DNA of 18,437 nt from Spirochaetaceae bacterium (lineage in GTDB: Bacteria > Spirochaetota > Spirochaetia > Treponematales > Breznakiellaceae): NCBI GenBank assembly GCA_031256815.1, contig JAIRPU010000125.1, positions 1-18,437 on the forward strand. The letters run 5' to 3'. The translations under genes and the position numbers were made by a program. Below, in pieces: positions 1-6,786 of this stretch. How positions within the stretch are numbered: position 1 is the stretch's first letter; every line of letters begins with the position of its first letter. The notes under the pieces were generated by a model, which saw only the letters and a program-made list of their open reading frames with translations, was not told where the DNA came from and made no database searches.

Positions 1-10
1 AAGCGCAGGC

Positions 11-43
11 CGGGGGCAACGCGCCGTCTGCGCGTTGCCCCCG
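11..43. repeat. Perfect GC-rich inverted repeat (stem-loop)
   Basis: A 14-bp perfect inverted repeat (arms 11-24 and 30-43) encloses a 5-nt loop, cgtct. It lacks a T-run on either side in the orientation needed for a plus-strand terminator; an A-tract follows at 47-53. It abuts the terminator hairpin at 47-81. It could be a bent or REP-like element, or the base of a bidirectional termination region for a gene left of the window. Confidence 0.7.
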
Positions 44-46
44 CGC

Positions 47-78
47 AAAAAAATAGGAGGCCAAACGGCCTCCTATTT
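47..78 (-). terminator. Intrinsic terminator reading leftward
   Basis: The arms at 51-62 and 67-78 form a perfect 12-bp stem with a 4-nt loop. Read on the minus strand, the stem runs straight into seven U residues (the A-tract at 47-53), the classic form of a Rho-independent terminator. On the plus strand only three T follow, so it would work poorly rightward. It lies about 95 nt past the stop codon of the minus-strand coding remnant at 173-370, which is the only visible candidate for the transcript it ends. Confidence 0.7.
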
Positions 79-122
79 GCGTTAACCTGTTTGAAAACCA
101 GCGCCACAAAGCGCCCACAAGC

Positions 123-174
123 CCCGCGCATAAAGCGCGGGAGGCAAGAGCGCTTGCCAAACAGCCTGAAGGCT
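123..174. repeat. Three tandem short stem-loops
   Basis: Three perfect small hairpins follow each other. The first is 123-129/135-141 (CCCGCGC/GCGCGGG, loop ATAAA). The second is 143-148/153-158 (GGCAAG/CTTGCC, loop AGCG). The third is 163-166/171-174 (AGCC/GGCT). None is followed by a T-run. They fill the space between the minus-strand stop codon at 173-175 and the terminator at 47-78. Possible roles are mRNA 3'-end protection or a degenerate intergenic repeat; neither can be settled from one copy. Confidence 0.55.
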
Positions 175-370
175 ATTTGACAGCGAAGGCGGGGACAACG
201 CCCAATTTAGTTGTAGCATCATTACTTGGATTATTATCCGTATACAGTAAGGTACCCCTACCATCATTAACAGGTATAATGCTCACTTTCATACTAACAA
301 AGCGCTTAGCCTCTGCGCCGGCCGCGTCGCTGGTTCCGGTTACGCCGATACCACCAAAATGACCAACCTT
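173..370 (-). pseudogene. 3' remnant of an unidentified minus-strand gene
   Basis: A minus-strand frame stays open for 65 codons between a TGA (371-373) and its TAG stop (173-175). The translation has protein-like composition (for example KVSIIPVNDGRGTLLYTDNN, ending LGVVPAFAVK). It has no plausible start codon with a ribosome binding site; its only internal Met would give 39 residues with no Shine-Dalgarno sequence. It looks like the 3' end of a gene whose 5' part is lost. A terminator in the right orientation follows at 47-78. The overlapping plus-strand frame at 251-427 is in exact codon-complement register, so one of the two may be partly a shadow of the other. I do not recognise the family. 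Confidence 0.4.
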
Positions 371-427
371 TCAGGTCAGGCCGGTGTCCGCGAAGGCAAC
401 GGTATGGTAAAGATTTATAAAAAATAA
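251..427 (+). pseudogene. 3' remnant of an unidentified plus-strand gene
   Basis: A plus-strand frame is open from just after a TAA (248-250) to the TAA at 425-427. Its last 35 or so residues read like a genuine C-terminus (for example SGQAGVREGNGMVKIYKK). No start codon with a ribosome binding site is visible, and the first third looks less protein-like. A good plus-strand terminator lies 63 nt downstream (490-512), which supports the idea that a rightward gene once ended here. From 251 to 370 it is antisense to the other remnant, so a rearrangement joining the ends of two genes is possible. The family is unknown. Confidence 0.35.
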
Positions 428-455
428 TAGTAATAGCGCCTTCCGACGCTAATCG

Positions 456-479
456 CGGCGCTTTGAAAACAAAGCGCCG
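456..479. repeat. Perfect 10-bp stem-loop
   Basis: The arms 456-465 (CGGCGCTTTG) and 470-479 (CAAAGCGCCG) are perfectly complementary around an AAAA loop. No T-run follows directly. The element sits 10 nt before the terminator at 490-512 and probably forms part of the same 3'-end region. Confidence 0.6.
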
Positions 480-489
480 TACAGCAAAC

Positions 490-512
490 CGCCCTTTCGA
501 GGGCGTTTTTTT
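490..512 (+). terminator. Intrinsic terminator reading rightward
   Basis: A 6-bp GC stem (CGCCCT 490-495, AGGGCG 500-505) with a UUCG tetraloop is followed immediately by seven T (506-512). This is a textbook Rho-independent terminator. It would end a transcript from the left and insulate the tuf promoter, about 200 nt downstream, from read-through. Confidence 0.88.
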
Positions 513-709
513 GTGTGGCGGCGGGTGTGTGGCCGCCAAATTCTATTCGCGGCGTATCAAATTGCAGACAGTTTTACTTACAGTCTACCCCAATCATGTG
601 GTTTCACTGGTCATACGACACACCCTGCCGTTTCGAGGCTGTGCGCTCCCACGCCGGCCGTTGGGGTTGCGCGGCGATACGGCATTTTAAACAAACACGT
701 ACACCCCAC
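513..709. other. Non-coding spacer, nothing recognised
   Basis: Between the terminator and the tuf promoter I find no convincing coding frame, tRNA-like cloverleaf, repeat array or further terminator. Short open frames here lack ribosome binding sites and overlap each other. Confidence 0.5.
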
Positions 710-737
710 TTGACATTTTTTTTAACGGCGGTATAAT
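710..737 (+). promoter_or_regulatory. Consensus sigma-70 promoter for tuf and the ribosomal operon
   Basis: A perfect -35 box TTGACA (710-715) and a perfect -10 box TATAAT (732-737) are separated by 16 bp, the first half of which is a run of eight T. The predicted transcription start is near 743-745. Nothing as strong is visible elsewhere in the operon, so this is probably the main promoter for tuf and the genes behind it. The spacer, one base short of the optimum, could leave room for supercoiling or growth-rate control. Confidence 0.9.
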
Positions 738-743
738 CAGTTC

Positions 744-1002
744 ATCGGGTGTCCAAACCACTCATCATACTTCGGGACAGAAACTCCCCTAGGATGCGAA
801 GCGTCCGGCGTTGCGCGGGTGCTTCGGGCGGCAGCTTATAGTTGTCCCATGGGACAGGTGGAACACGGCAATTTGTCTGTTCATTCCGCTTGCGGTGGGT
901 GTTCCCTTAAATGTTATAGGGGGGCTTGCGCGTTTTTTCGTGTTGTGTTAGACTTCCCGCGAAATAAAATTTGAGTGCCCAAAAGATTGAAGGAGGAGCA
1001 CG
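744..1002 (+). promoter_or_regulatory. Long structured 5' leader of tuf, possible regulatory RNA
   Basis: About 259 nt separate the predicted start site from the tuf ATG. The leader holds several competing helices. GGGACAG at 774-780 can pair with 842-848, but the same arm is also half of the palindrome 844-855, and GGGACAG recurs at 851-857. GGATGC (792-797) can pair with GCGTCC (801-806), while CGAAGC (797-802) can pair with GCTTCG further on. GGAACAC (860-866) pairs with GTGTTCC (899-905), or in part with TGTTC (878-882). A T6 run at 933-938 follows a GC-rich stretch but has no clear matching stem. A Cys-rich 41-codon frame (849-974) lies inside. I do not recognise a known leader family. 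Ribosomal autoregulation or attenuation is plausible but unproven. Confidence 0.5.
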
Positions 1003-2193
1003 ATGGCAAAAGATAAATTTAACAGAACGAAAGTTCACATGAACGTCGGCACGATAGGTCACGTAGACCACGGCAAAACGACGCTTTCAGCGGCTATCAC
1101 CATGCATTGTGGTAAAAAATATGGCGATAGGGTTATGAAATACGATGAAATCGATAACGCGCCTGAAGAAAAGGCACGCGGTATAACGATTAATACGCGG
1201 CATCTTGAATATCAGTCAGACAAGCGGCACTACGCTCATATCGACTGTCCCGGGCACGCCGACTATATAAAGAACATGATTACCGGCGCAGCGCAGATGG
1301 ACGGAGCGGTTCTGGTTGTTTCCGCGCCCGATTCTGTAATGCCGCAGACACGCGAGCATATAATCCTTGCGCGTCAGGTTGGCGTTCCAAATATGATTGT
1401 TTTTCTAAACAAAATTGACCAGCTTGAAGACCCGGAGCTTGTAGAGCTTGTAGAGGAAGAGGTGCGCGATGTGCTTACTACAAACGGCTTCCCCGGCGAT
1501 AAAATCCCTATAATAAAAGGCTCGGCGTTTAAGGCCATGTCAGAACCGGATAATCCGGAGGCTGTTAAATGTATTGACGAGCTGCTTTTGGCAATGGATT
1601 CTTATTTTCCGGATCCTGTGCGCGACAGCGACAAGCCTTTCCTTATGCCCATTGAAGACGTATTTACAATTTCAGGGCGCGGTACAGTTGTTACCGGCAA
1701 AGTTGAACGCGGTATTATTAAACTTAACGAAGAAATCGAAATCGTCGGTATAAAGCCGACAAAAAAAACTACGGTTACCGGTATAGAGATGTTTAACAAA
1801 CTTCTTGACGAAGGTCAGGCCGGTGATAACATAGGCGCGCTGCTTCGCGGTATAGAAAAGAAAGAGGTTGAGCGCGGGCAGGTGCTTGCAAAAACCGGTT
1901 CTATCACTCCGCACAGCAAATTCAAAGGTCAGATTTATTGTCTTAGCGCTGAAGAAGGCGGGCGTAAAACACCTTTCTTTACAGGCTACAGGCCGCAATT
2001 TTACTTCCGAACAACGGATATTACCGGAACGGTAAAACTCCCCGATGGAAAAGAAATGGTTATGCCTGGTGATAATACCGAAATAATAGGCGAATTGATT
2101 CATCCTATAGCAATGGAAAAAGGCCTGCGCTTTGCTATACGCGAAGGCGGTAAGACTGTAGCGTCCGGCCAAGTTACGGAAATTATTGAATAG
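1003..2193 (+). CDS. tuf: Elongation factor Tu
   Basis: EF-Tu is the GTPase that delivers aminoacyl-tRNA to the ribosomal A site. The protein is 396 residues, normal for the family. The G1 loop GHVDHGKT is at residues 19-26, the switch-I segment EKARGITINT follows, DCPGH is at 81-85 with the catalytic His85, NKID is at 136-139, and the SAF motif is near 174-176. Domains 2 and 3 follow, with the typical RGTVVTGKVERG and GYRPQFYFRTTDITG stretches. The start is fixed by AAGGAGGAG at 990-998. It is the first gene of the operon, 9 nt before rpsJ. The wording of the switch region (NTRHLEYQ) is spirochaete-like. A second tuf copy or fusA is not seen in this window. Confidence 0.98.
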   Translation: MAKDKFNRTKVHMNVGTIGHVDHGKTTLSAAITMHCGKKYGDRVMKYDEIDNAPEEKARGITINTRHLEYQSDKRHYAHIDCPGHADYIKNMITGAAQMDGAVLVVSAPDSVMPQTREHIILARQVGVPNMIVFLNKIDQLEDPELVELVEEEVRDVLTTNGFPGDKIPIIKGSAFKAMSEPDNPEAVKCIDELLLAMDSYFPDPVRDSDKPFLMPIEDVFTISGRGTVVTGKVERGIIKLNEEIEIVGIKPTKKTTVTGIEMFNKLLDEGQAGDNIGALLRGIEKKEVERGQVLAKTGSITPHSKFKGQIYCLSAEEGGRKTPFFTGYRPQFYFRTTDITGTVKLPDGKEMVMPGDNTEIIGELIHPIAMEKGLRFAIREGGKTVASGQVTEIIE

Positions 2194-2202
2194 GCGGATG
2201 TA

Positions 2203-2511
2203 ATGAGCAAAGAACGTATTCGTGTGCGGTTGCGCGGCTTTGATGTAGAGCTTATAGATCAGAGCGCAAAGTCGATAGTCGGCACTGTGGTTAAAGCGGG
2301 AGCAAAGGTAACAGGTCCTATCCCGCTGCCCACGCGGATAAACAAGTTTACCGTGCTGCGCTCGCCTCATGTAAATAAAAAGTCGCGTGAGCAGTTTGAG
2401 ATGAGGACTCACAAGCGTCTTATCGATATAATTGAGCCTTCGTCAGAGGTAATGGATTCGCTTATGAAGCTGGAACTTCCGGCTGGCGTTGATGTCGAAA
2501 TTAAACAGTGA
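2203..2511 (+). CDS. rpsJ: Ribosomal protein S10 (also Nus factor E)
   Basis: S10 is a small-subunit head protein that also serves as NusE in transcription antitermination. At 102 residues it is full length. The signature VRLRGFDVELIDQSAKSIV at the N-terminus and the KVTGPIPLPT segment of the extended loop are present, as is the conserved THKRLIDI motif. The ribosome binding site is weak (GGCGGATGTA), so translation is probably coupled to tuf, whose stop lies 9 nt upstream. It is the first gene of the S10-type block. Confidence 0.97.
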   Translation: MSKERIRVRLRGFDVELIDQSAKSIVGTVVKAGAKVTGPIPLPTRINKFTVLRSPHVNKKSREQFEMRTHKRLIDIIEPSSEVMDSLMKLELPAGVDVEIKQ

Positions 2512-2526
2512 TGTAGGGAGCGAAGT

Positions 2527-3156
2527 ATGTTAGGGCTTCTGGCCAGGAAGGTGGGTATGACGCAAGTGTTTGACGATGACGGGAATTTAGTGCCGGTAAC
2601 GGTAATTCGCGTTGACGCAAACACCGTTATAGCCCAAAAACAAAAAGATAAAGACGGTTACGATGCCGTACTCCTCGGCGTTGATGACGCCAAAGAGTCA
2701 CGTGTGTCAAAACCATGTTTAGGGCAATATCCAGAGGGTATTAAACCCAAAAAACATATAAAAGAATTCCGGAATTTTGGAAAGGAATGTAATATAGGCG
2801 ATTCTCTTGGAGAAGAAATTCTTGAGGGTTGCCGTTACATTGATGTTCGTGGAATTTCCAAAGGCAAAGGTTTTCAGGGTGTTGTAAAAAGGTGGGGATT
2901 CGGAGGCGGGCGCGCAAGTCACGGTTCTAAGTTTCATCGTGAACCCGGTTCTACAGGCCAGTCTACATATCCGCACAAGACTTTTAAAAATGTAAAGCTT
3001 CCAGGCCGTATGGGGCGGGAGAGTGTTACAGAATTAAGCCTTCGTGTGGTTAAGATAGATAAAACCAATCATCTTTTGCTTGTGCGCGGCGCAGTGCCCG
3101 GAGTTAACAACGGGATTGTCGTTGTCAGACCGGCGGTAAAAAAGCAGAGGGCGTAA
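2527..3156 (+). CDS. rplC: Ribosomal protein L3
   Basis: L3 is an early-binding 23S rRNA protein whose extended loop reaches towards the peptidyl-transferase centre. The protein is 209 residues, the usual size. The N-terminal signature GLLARKVGMTQVF is present, and the central loop carries GFGGGRASHGSKFHREPGSTGQ. Gln145 in the GQ motif matches the glutamine that PrmB methylates in Escherichia coli. The start has GGGAG upstream. The stop TAA (3154-3156) shares its last base with the rplD ATG, giving the TAATG overlap typical of translational coupling. Confidence 0.98.
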   Translation: MLGLLARKVGMTQVFDDDGNLVPVTVIRVDANTVIAQKQKDKDGYDAVLLGVDDAKESRVSKPCLGQYPEGIKPKKHIKEFRNFGKECNIGDSLGEEILEGCRYIDVRGISKGKGFQGVVKRWGFGGGRASHGSKFHREPGSTGQSTYPHKTFKNVKLPGRMGRESVTELSLRVVKIDKTNHLLLVRGAVPGVNNGIVVVRPAVKKQRA

Positions 3157-3812
3157 TGAAAGGCACATTGTATTCAACTAAAGGCGAAGAAATAAAAAAA
3201 ATAGAGCTTGACGATGCTGTGTTTGGGCTTCCTGTAAATGAAGATGTAATCTGGTATGCAATAAATAACGAACTTGCAAACCGCAGGCTTGGAACTGCTT
3301 GCAGTAAAGATCGCGGTGAAGTTCATGGTTCCAATGCAAAACCTTACAAACAGAAGGGAACAGGGCGCGCGCGCCGCGGCGATAAAAAATCGCCGCTTCT
3401 CGTTGGCGGCGGCGTTGTTTTTGGCCCAAAACCGCGCGATTTTTCATTTAGTATTCCCAAAAAGGCAAAACGCCTGGCGCTTAAAACAATTTTAAGCCTT
3501 AAGGCGCAGTCTGAAACCTTGTCTCTTATAGAAGATTTTAATATAGAAAGTGGTAAAACGCGGGATTTGGCGGCAATACTTCAAAATTTTGGCAAGCCTG
3601 AACGTACAATAATCATTTTGGATGATAACAAAACGCAGGAAAGTCTTGAAAAAAACAGGCTTATTAAACGCGCAGGACGGAATATCCCCAACGTTTACTT
3701 TTTAAGTTATGATAGTCTTTCGGCGCACACTCTTTTTTATGGCAGAAAGGTGCTTATGCAGGAAAGTGTGGCCGGTAAACTTAGCGGATTCTATGGAGAG
3801 GCGCGTAAATGA
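3156..3812 (+). CDS. rplD: Ribosomal protein L4
   Basis: L4 binds 23S rRNA domain I and lines the peptide exit tunnel with a long loop. In Escherichia coli it also represses its own S10 operon through the leader mRNA. The protein is 218 residues. The tunnel loop is at about residues 62-98 and contains KQKGTGRARRGDKKSP and GGGVVFGPKPRD, with the lysine/arginine-rich part intact. It overlaps rplC by one base, and its TGA overlaps the rplW start (ATGA). Whether L4 autoregulates this operon cannot be told from sequence, but the long tuf leader would be the place to look. Confidence 0.97.
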   Translation: MKGTLYSTKGEEIKKIELDDAVFGLPVNEDVIWYAINNELANRRLGTACSKDRGEVHGSNAKPYKQKGTGRARRGDKKSPLLVGGGVVFGPKPRDFSFSIPKKAKRLALKTILSLKAQSETLSLIEDFNIESGKTRDLAAILQNFGKPERTIIILDDNKTQESLEKNRLIKRAGRNIPNVYFLSYDSLSAHTLFYGRKVLMQESVAGKLSGFYGEARK

Positions 3813-4093
3813 ACTACGAAACAATACTTGTAGAGCCTGTGCTGTCGGAAAAGACCAACAATATGCGCGAATCCTGCAAATATGTGTTTAAGGTCGACCC
3901 TCGTGCATCCAAGCTTCAAATTAAAGAGGCTGTTCGCCGTGTTTTTAAGGTAACGCCGGTTTCCTGTAATGTAATGAATGTGCCTGGAAAACCCAAGCGG
4001 CTGCGTTACAAAGCAGGTAAAACTCCTGAATGGAAAAAAGCCATCGTTACTATAAAACAAGGTGAAAAAATAGCCCTGTTTGAGGGTGTTTAA
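3809..4093 (+). CDS. rplW: Ribosomal protein L23
   Basis: L23 sits at the rim of the exit tunnel and is the docking point for trigger factor and signal recognition particle. The protein is 94 residues. It begins MNYETILVEPVLSEKT, matching the conserved PxxTEK/SEKT start, and carries the KxxIKxAVxxxFxV pattern (KLQIKEAVRRVFKV). The start codon lies inside the last codons of rplD, with GGAGAGG upstream, so the two are coupled. The family's conserved GK(T/S)PEWKKA-type segment (KTPEWKKAIVTI) is present near the end. Confidence 0.97.
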   Translation: MNYETILVEPVLSEKTNNMRESCKYVFKVDPRASKLQIKEAVRRVFKVTPVSCNVMNVPGKPKRLRYKAGKTPEWKKAIVTIKQGEKIALFEGV

Positions 4094-4103
4094 GGAATAG
4101 AAT

Positions 4104-4928
4104 ATGGGATTAAAAACATATAAGCCATATACGCCCGGAATGAGGGCATGGCAGAGCCTTGATTTTTCGGAAATTACTGTTTCTAAACCGGAAAAATCGC
4201 TTACAGAAGGATTGCCCAAGCGGGCAGGACGCGACTGGGCGGGTAGAATCAGTGTGCGCCACCAGGGAGGCGGTCATAAGCGCCGTTACCGGATTATCGA
4301 CTTTAAACGCGATAAAACAGGAGTTCCGGGCAAGGTTGCTACGATAGAATACGACCCGAACAGAAGCGCAAACATAGCGCTTGTTGTCTATGCAGACGGA
4401 GAAAAACGCTATATTATAGCGCCGAAAGGTCTTAAAGTTGGTTCAAAAATAATTTCAGGTCCGGAAGCGCCGATAGAGGCGGGAAATGCGCTGCCGCTTG
4501 AAAATATACCGCTTGGCTTTATTGTTCATAACATAGAGTTATCTTTGGGCAAGGGCGCTCAGCTTTCGCGTTCGGCCGGAACCGGAGCGCTTATTGCGGC
4601 AAAAGAGGGCGATTATGTTACATTAAAACTGCCTTCAGGCGAAACACGAATGGTATTTAAAAAGTGTTATGCTGTCATTGGAGTTGTTGGCAACGAAGAC
4701 CACATGAATGTTTCAATAGGCAAGGCGGGCCGTAACAGGTGGCTTGGAGTGCGTCCATCTGTGCGCGGTATGGTAATGAATCCTGTTGACCATCCGCATG
4801 GCGGCGGCGAAGGAAAAAGTAAGGGAATTCATCCTGTAACCCCTTGGGGACAACCTACGAAGGGTTACAAGACGCGAGACAGGCACAAACCTTCGTCTCG
4901 TTTTATAGTAAGCAGAAAAAAGAAGTAG
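4104..4928 (+). CDS. rplB: Ribosomal protein L2
   Basis: L2 is a large, highly conserved 23S rRNA protein needed for subunit association and for forming the peptidyl-transferase centre. It is 274 residues, full length. The start MGLKTYKPYTPGMR and the RDWAGRISVRHQGGGHKRRYR stretch are typical. The DHPHGGGEG motif falls at residues 229-237 and includes the histidine equivalent to Escherichia coli His229. The protein ends in a basic SRKKK tail. AAGGAA at 4092-4097 is the ribosome binding site, 6 nt from the ATG. Confidence 0.98.
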   Translation: MGLKTYKPYTPGMRAWQSLDFSEITVSKPEKSLTEGLPKRAGRDWAGRISVRHQGGGHKRRYRIIDFKRDKTGVPGKVATIEYDPNRSANIALVVYADGEKRYIIAPKGLKVGSKIISGPEAPIEAGNALPLENIPLGFIVHNIELSLGKGAQLSRSAGTGALIAAKEGDYVTLKLPSGETRMVFKKCYAVIGVVGNEDHMNVSIGKAGRNRWLGVRPSVRGMVMNPVDHPHGGGEGKSKGIHPVTPWGQPTKGYKTRDRHKPSSRFIVSRKKK

Positions 4929-4938
4929 GGGGATAGGA

Positions 4939-5220
4939 TTGTCAAGATCGGTTAAAAAAGGTCCTTTTATAGAAAAGTCTCTTTACAAAAAGGTGCTTGA
5001 GGCTGGCAAGTCTACGGATAGAAAAATGATAAAAACCTACTCGCGTTGCTCAACAATTATTCCGGAAATGGTCGGAGGAACTATTTCGGTTTATAATGGC
5101 AAGAGCTGGGTGCCTGTTTATATAACAGAAAACCTTGTAGGTCATAAACTCGGAGAATTTGCCCCAACGCGGATTTTTCGTGGTCATTCCGGTTCGGATA
5201 AAAAGGCGGGAAAAGGTTAA
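4939..5220 (+). CDS. rpsS: Ribosomal protein S19 (TTG start)
   Basis: S19 lies in the head of the small subunit, binds S13 and contacts the A-site region. The protein is 93 residues, and its N-terminus SRSVKKGPFIEKSLYKKV is the family signature. The only start consistent with that N-terminus is TTG at 4939, preceded by GGGGGATAGGA; no ATG or GTG is nearby. The VGHKLGEFAPTRIFRGHSGSDKK segment is intact. The gap to rplV is two bases. The TTG start may lower the initiation rate slightly and favour coupling with rplB. Confidence 0.97.
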   Translation: MSRSVKKGPFIEKSLYKKVLEAGKSTDRKMIKTYSRCSTIIPEMVGGTISVYNGKSWVPVYITENLVGHKLGEFAPTRIFRGHSGSDKKAGKG

Positions 5221-5222
5221 TT

Positions 5223-5603
5223 ATGTCTAAGAAAAAGTCTGTTCATCATTATACCGGTTATCGTGCGGTAACAAAATTTATTATCGCATCCCCTTATAAG
5301 GTGCGTCCGGTAGCTTCTTTGATTCGCCGCCGTTCTTATACAGAGGCGCTTTCTACTCTTGAGAATATGCCGCACAAAGGCGCTAAACTCTTGTGGAAAG
5401 CGGTAAAATCCGCTGGTTCTAACGCGATTTCGTTTAACAAACGGCTTATGGAAGATATGCTTTATATAAAAGACGTGTTTATTGACGACGGCCCACGTAT
5501 GAAGCGTGTTTGGTGCCGCGGACGGGGAAGGGCAGATATGCTTCTAAAAAGACTTTGTCATATAACTGTTGTTGTTGACGAAACGGTAAAGGCGGGTAAA
5601 TAA
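5223..5603 (+). CDS. rplV: Ribosomal protein L22
   Basis: L22 binds all 23S domains and its beta-hairpin lines the exit tunnel next to L4. The protein is 126 residues, a little longer than the 110 of Escherichia coli, with the extra residues mostly at the N-terminus (SKKKSVHHYTGY). The core pattern ASPYKVRPVASLIRRRSYTEAL is clear. The hairpin reads GPRMKRVWCRGRGRADMLLKR, where many bacteria have PRAxGRA. The ATG comes two bases after the rpsS stop, and the stop TAA abuts the rpsC GTG, so both junctions look coupled. Confidence 0.96.
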   Translation: MSKKKSVHHYTGYRAVTKFIIASPYKVRPVASLIRRRSYTEALSTLENMPHKGAKLLWKAVKSAGSNAISFNKRLMEDMLYIKDVFIDDGPRMKRVWCRGRGRADMLLKRLCHITVVVDETVKAGK

Positions 5604-6332
5604 GTGGGACAGAAAGTAAATCCTATAGGGCTTCGCATAGGGATTAACAGGAGCTGGGCTTCCAGATGGTATGTTGACCCAAAAGACTATGCGGCAACTT
5701 TGCATGAAGATATTAAATTGCGTGTGTTTTTGACAAAAATGCCGGAAACCAAAGGTGCCGATATAGCCGAAGTTGAGATTATCCGCCATCCGCAGAGGAT
5801 AACCATAGTGATTCATACGGCGCGGCCGGGTGTAATTATAGGTGTAAAAGGCGCAAACATAGAAACTATAGGCACAGAGCTTCAAAAGCTTGTGCCAAAC
5901 AAAAAACTTCAGATTAAAATTAAAGAAGTGCGAAACGCTGACAATAACGCCCAGATTATAGCGCAGAATGTTGCACGCCAGCTTGTGGCGCGCGGTTCTT
6001 TCCGCCGCACAATGAAACAGGCAATTTCGAATGCAATAAAGAAAGGCAATGCGCAGGGTGTTAAAATAAGGCTCTCAGGACGTTTGGGCGGCGCTGAAAT
6101 GTCGCGTACTGAAGAAGCAAAAGAGGGTCGGGTTCCGCTTCACACACTTCGCGCTGATATTGAATACGGCTTTGCCGAAGCGCACACAACTTTTGGCGCT
6201 ATTGGCGTTAAAGTTTGGGTTTTTAACGGTATGAAGTACGGTAAAGAACAGAAAGAAGATGCCGGAGCGATAGTTCGCAAACGGCGTGATAAACCGGCCC
6301 GCTCAAAGAGCGACGAAGCGGCGGCTTCTTAA
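5604..6332 (+). CDS. rpsC: Ribosomal protein S3 (GTG start)
   Basis: S3 sits at the mRNA entry site and, with S4 and S5, forms the ribosomal helicase. The protein is 242 residues. It starts with GTG directly after the rplV stop, and the N-terminus GQKVNPIGLRIGI fixes this start. The type II KH domain carries its GxxG loop as GVKG at residues 80-83. The C-terminal domain shows the conserved RLGGAEMSRTE and GVKVWVFNGM stretches. The end is a short charged and alanine tail (KSKSDEAAAS-like) not seen in the core family. Confidence 0.97.
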   Translation: MGQKVNPIGLRIGINRSWASRWYVDPKDYAATLHEDIKLRVFLTKMPETKGADIAEVEIIRHPQRITIVIHTARPGVIIGVKGANIETIGTELQKLVPNKKLQIKIKEVRNADNNAQIIAQNVARQLVARGSFRRTMKQAISNAIKKGNAQGVKIRLSGRLGGAEMSRTEEAKEGRVPLHTLRADIEYGFAEAHTTFGAIGVKVWVFNGMKYGKEQKEDAGAIVRKRRDKPARSKSDEAAAS

Positions 6333-6357
6333 ACTGAGGAATTAAGGCAGGTATAAA

Positions 6358-6783
6358 ATGTTAAGTCCTAAGAGGGTTAAACACAGAAAAGTCCAGCGCG
6401 GGAATATGCCGGGTTGCGCTACGCGGTGTAATACGGTAGCGTTTGGAGATTTTGGCCTTGTGTCGCTTGATAGAATGTGGATAACAAACCGGCAAATAGA
6501 GGCGGCGCGTGTCGCCATGAACCGGCATATTAAACGTGGCGGCAAACTTTGGATTCGTATTTATCCAGACAAGCCATATTCAAAAAAACCTGCCGATACC
6601 CGAATGGGTAAAGGCAAGGGCGCTCCTGAGTACTGGGTGGCGGTAGTCAAACCTGGTACTGTTATGTTTGAATTAGGCGGCGTTGATAAAAAACTTGCAG
6701 AAGACGCGATGATTCTCGCCGGAGCAAAGTTGCCTGTTAAGACTAAATTTGTGGCGCGCGCTGATTTTGAGCTTGGAGGTTGA
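6358..6783 (+). CDS. rplP: Ribosomal protein L16
   Basis: L16 organises the A-site tRNA elbow region of the large subunit and is added late in assembly. The protein is 141 residues and begins LSPKRVKHRKVQRG. The conserved GGKLWIRIYPDKP and TRMGKGKGAPEYWVAVVKPG stretches are present. Arg82 in RMGKGKG matches the Escherichia coli Arg81 that the oxygenase YcfD/RoxA can hydroxylate. Two cysteines in PGCATRCN replace residues usually Lys or Gly in that stretch. The TGA stop lies just before rpmC, inside its ribosome binding site region. Confidence 0.97.
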   Translation: MLSPKRVKHRKVQRGNMPGCATRCNTVAFGDFGLVSLDRMWITNRQIEAARVAMNRHIKRGGKLWIRIYPDKPYSKKPADTRMGKGKGAPEYWVAVVKPGTVMFELGGVDKKLAEDAMILAGAKLPVKTKFVARADFELGG

Positions 6784-6786
6784 TGT

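Noticed and set aside
513..709. tRNA gene or CRISPR array upstream of tuf
   Set aside because: No cloverleaf with acceptor and T-loop consensus, and no regularly spaced direct repeats are present here or elsewhere in the window.
794..841. A 15-codon frame in the tuf leader, Arg-rich
   Set aside because: No ribosome binding site precedes it, and it lies wholly inside helix-forming sequence; too short to support.
918..938. T6 run after a GC-rich stretch in the tuf leader as an attenuator terminator
   Set aside because: The bases just before the T-run (GGGGGGCTTGCGCG) have no matching upstream arm; only a 4-6 bp stem ending 8 nt short of the T-run can form.
1672..2412. A 246-codon open frame on the minus strand opposite tuf and rpsJ
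   Set aside because: It is antisense to two unmistakable conserved genes, lacks a ribosome binding site, and its composition (Phe, Tyr, His, Asn-rich) is what the complement of such codons gives.
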